In this document: piece by piece, positions 4,913 to 5,823 of the stretch | How the letters are laid out: each line of letters starts with the position of its first letter | Position numbering within the stretch: the first letter of the stretch is position 1 | NCBI GenBank assembly: GCA_003152255.1 | Contig: PLZT01000337.1 | Location: 1 to 5,823 of the forward strand | Reading direction: 5' to 3' | From: Methylocystaceae bacterium | GTDB taxonomy: Bacteria > Pseudomonadota > Alphaproteobacteria > Rhizobiales > Beijerinckiaceae | Length of the DNA: 5,823 nt | Notes under the pieces: generated by a model | Told to the model about the DNA's origin: nothing | The model's database searches: none | What the model saw: only the letters and a program-made list of their open reading frames with translations | Translations under genes and position numbers: made by a program

Positions 4913-5386
4913 ATGAAGATTGCACTCATTACTGCCGCCGCGCTGCTCGCCTTCGCGGGCGCGGCTTTCGCGGAACCCATGAAGCTCACCGTCAATCAGG
5001 CGTTCTCGGTCTCGGTCGGGATCGACCAGCTCAACAAGGGCGCGACGCAAATCATCAAGGACGGCGCCAAGGAAACGCAAGCGCAGGTTCCCTTCGCCCT
5101 CGGCCCCGGCTTTCGCGTCGCGCTCGCCGTCAACGCATCGCATATCAGCGACGCGATCGGCCCGGCGCAACGAGCGCTCAAGGCGGCGCGCGAGAAGATG
5201 GCCCCCGGCGGGGGCGAACCCGACGCCGAGGCGCGCAAGGCGATCGACGCCGAGGCGGAAAAGATCGGCGAGCGCGTCATCGAAATCGACCTGACGCCGA
5301 TCACTGAAGACCAACTCGCGCTCGACAAGAACCCCGGCATTTCGGCGGCCACGATCCAGGCGTTGTTGCCGATCTTCAAGAAATAA
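4913..5386 (+). CDS. Phage tail-region accessory protein homologue with Sec signal peptide, 157 aa
   Basis: Residues 1-20 are a textbook signal peptide (MKIALITAAALLAFAGAAFA, cleavage AFA/EP). The rest begins at Met23 with KLTVNQAFSVSVGIDQLNKG, followed by QVPFALGPGFRVALAVNASH, a helix ISDAIGPAQRALKAAREK, an acidic linker, then ERVIEIDLTPITEDQLAL and NPGISAATIQALLPIF. This order (MKLT start, V-P-F/Y with R-x-A-L-A-x-N, a long helix, an E-I-x-L-x-x-I segment, and a final N-P-I-x-x-x-x-x-x-A-L-x-P-I/L) fits, by recollection, a family of hypothetical proteins coded beside tail genes in alphaproteobacterial phages and prophages. Those usually have no leader and start at the Met corresponding to Met23. 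GGAG (4901-4904) lies 8 nt before the start at 4913, which supports the longer form. It is coded right after the Cys-rich secreted gene. Its molecular role is unknown. Confidence 0.7.
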   Translation: MKIALITAAALLAFAGAAFAEPMKLTVNQAFSVSVGIDQLNKGATQIIKDGAKETQAQVPFALGPGFRVALAVNASHISDAIGPAQRALKAAREKMAPGGGEPDAEARKAIDAEAEKIGERVIEIDLTPITEDQLALDKNPGISAATIQALLPIFKK

Positions 5387-5388
5387 CC

Positions 5389-5565
5389 ATGCGCCGACGC
5401 GGCGCGGATTTCGTCGAGATTGTCCTCGGCGCGCTGACGCTGATCGGCCTGCCGCTCGCCGCGGCGGCGATCATCCTTCCCGCCGCGCGCGGACGTTCGA
5501 ACAAGAGGAAGGCGCGCTTAAGATCGGTTCAATGGAGTTCAATGGCGTGCGCGAGGCGGAACTGA
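5389..5565 (+). CDS. Small single-pass membrane protein, probably the 5' part of a frameshifted gene
   Basis: The ATG at 5389 starts 2 nt after the previous stop. The first 36 codons give MRRRGADFVEIVLGALTLIG then LPLAAAAIILPAARGR: a basic N-terminus, one hydrophobic segment of about 20 residues (11-31) and a basic edge, so likely one transmembrane helix. These codons have the high G/C third position of the neighbouring genes. After about codon 36 this frame turns into Arg/Lys/Ser-rich sequence ending at TGA 5563-5565 and loses coding character, while another frame becomes more protein-like (see 5496-5705). I therefore think a single-base indel split a longer gene. No clear ribosome binding site precedes 5389, so it may depend on coupling to the gene before. 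A phage lysis or envelope protein is conceivable from its place after the fibre genes, but no specific family is recognised. Confidence 0.4.
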   Translation: MRRRGADFVEIVLGALTLIGLPLAAAAIILPAARGRSNKRKARLRSVQWSSMACARRN

Positions 5566-5705
5566 AAAATAAATCAATCGGAAAATCAAAAGCCGGTTTC
5601 AACGCGCGTTCGAACAGGTCGGCAAGGCGGTCAAACGTGCGCGAGGATTTCGCTACCAAGTGCGCGCGCGTGTGCGCGTGGGAGTTTCAAGAGATGCTTC
5701 CCTAA
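5496..5705 (+). pseudogene. Likely 3' part of the frameshifted membrane-protein gene
   Basis: In the frame one base behind that of 5389-5565 there is an open stretch reading FEQEEGALKIGSMEFNGVRE then AELKNKSIG, a soluble, protein-like segment, then a more basic stretch with ATKCARVCAWEFQEMLP before TAA at 5703-5705. It has no start codon in its first part; the internal ATG at 5532 lacks a ribosome binding site. It is best explained as the continuation of the 5389 gene after an indel between roughly 5480 and 5500. From about 5570 yet another frame (QRAFEQVGKAVKRARGFRY) looks equally plausible, so the region may carry more than one lesion or simply be decaying. Confidence 0.35.
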
Positions 5706-5823
5706 ATGCCAGCCGTCATTATTAGCCGGAAATTGCCGGAATTAGTTGAGATTTGATTTTTCCGCACCTGTATCGCGCGGGCGCGCCCGAAGGCATTTTA
5801 GATCTGGCTTTGGAAATCTGAAC
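5706..5823. other. Non-coding tail with GC palindrome at 5778-5789
   Basis: No gene is visible here. The stretch holds the tandem repeat at 5725-5744, a T-rich run (GATTTGATTTTTCC, about 5749-5762) and the perfect 12-nt palindrome CGGGCGCGCCCG (5778-5789) followed by AAGGCATTTTAG. The palindrome plus a short T run could act as a weak terminator for the fibre operon, but the stem would be only 4-5 bp with a tiny loop. Confidence 0.3.
5725..5744. repeat. Tandem 10-nt near-repeat GCCGGAAATT / GCCGGAATTA
   Basis: Two adjacent copies (5725-5734 and 5735-5744) share the GCCGGAA core. They lie in the non-coding, AT-richer segment after the last reading frame. This could be a binding site, a recombination core or chance; no second copy of the pair is seen elsewhere in the window. 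Confidence 0.3.

Noticed and set aside
4661..5314. Minus-strand open frame of 217 codons opposite the Cys-rich and 4913 genes
   Set aside because: Antisense to two well-supported genes with signal peptides and ribosome binding sites; its own translation is Arg/Asp-rich and unlike a protein family.
1..5823. CRISPR array, tRNA or rRNA gene, or defence system
   Set aside because: No regularly spaced repeats, cloverleaf-like sequence or known defence motifs were seen on either strand.

Overview
The DNA is GC-rich, with a strong G/C preference at third codon positions. Its small proteins and IS type resemble those I know from Rhizobiales and related alphaproteobacteria, possibly a methylotroph such as Methylocystis. 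That is an inference; no marker gene fixes the taxon. The window reads as accessory DNA: a damaged prophage or phage-like element joined to a broken IS1380-family insertion sequence.

Left part (1-1240). On the minus strand there is a C-terminal remnant of an XRE-type regulator without its helix-turn-helix. Two small plus-strand genes follow (162-353 and 365-727), of a kind found in alphaproteobacterial prophages and plasmids. A convergent small minus-strand gene (852-1127) has a very good ribosome binding site and a hairpin in its leader. A terminator-like hairpin lies between the convergent genes.

Middle (about 1240-3089). An IS1380-family transposase keeps its full DDE/YREK catalytic core but loses its C-terminal end, and with it the right end of the IS. 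After the Tyr codon at 2565-2567 the frame runs without a stop into a nearly complete phage virion-type protein. The result is one 591-codon ORF, part transposase and part phage structural protein.

Right part (3089-5823). A tightly packed plus-strand run follows. It holds a 469-aa tail-fibre-like protein that starts inside the stop of the fusion ORF (TGATG), a secreted 110-aa protein with eight cysteines, a 157-aa phage accessory protein carrying a Sec signal peptide, and a small membrane protein gene that looks frameshifted. Three consecutive genes encode Sec-type leaders, which is unusual for virion proteins. The last 120 bases hold a tandem repeat and a GC palindrome but no gene.

Most likely history (inference): an IS1380 element entered a prophage, and a later deletion removed its right end and perhaps most of the phage between early-type genes and the tail-fibre operon. 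The surviving fibre operon could now depend on transcription through the transposase. I found no tRNA, rRNA, CRISPR array or recognisable defence system.
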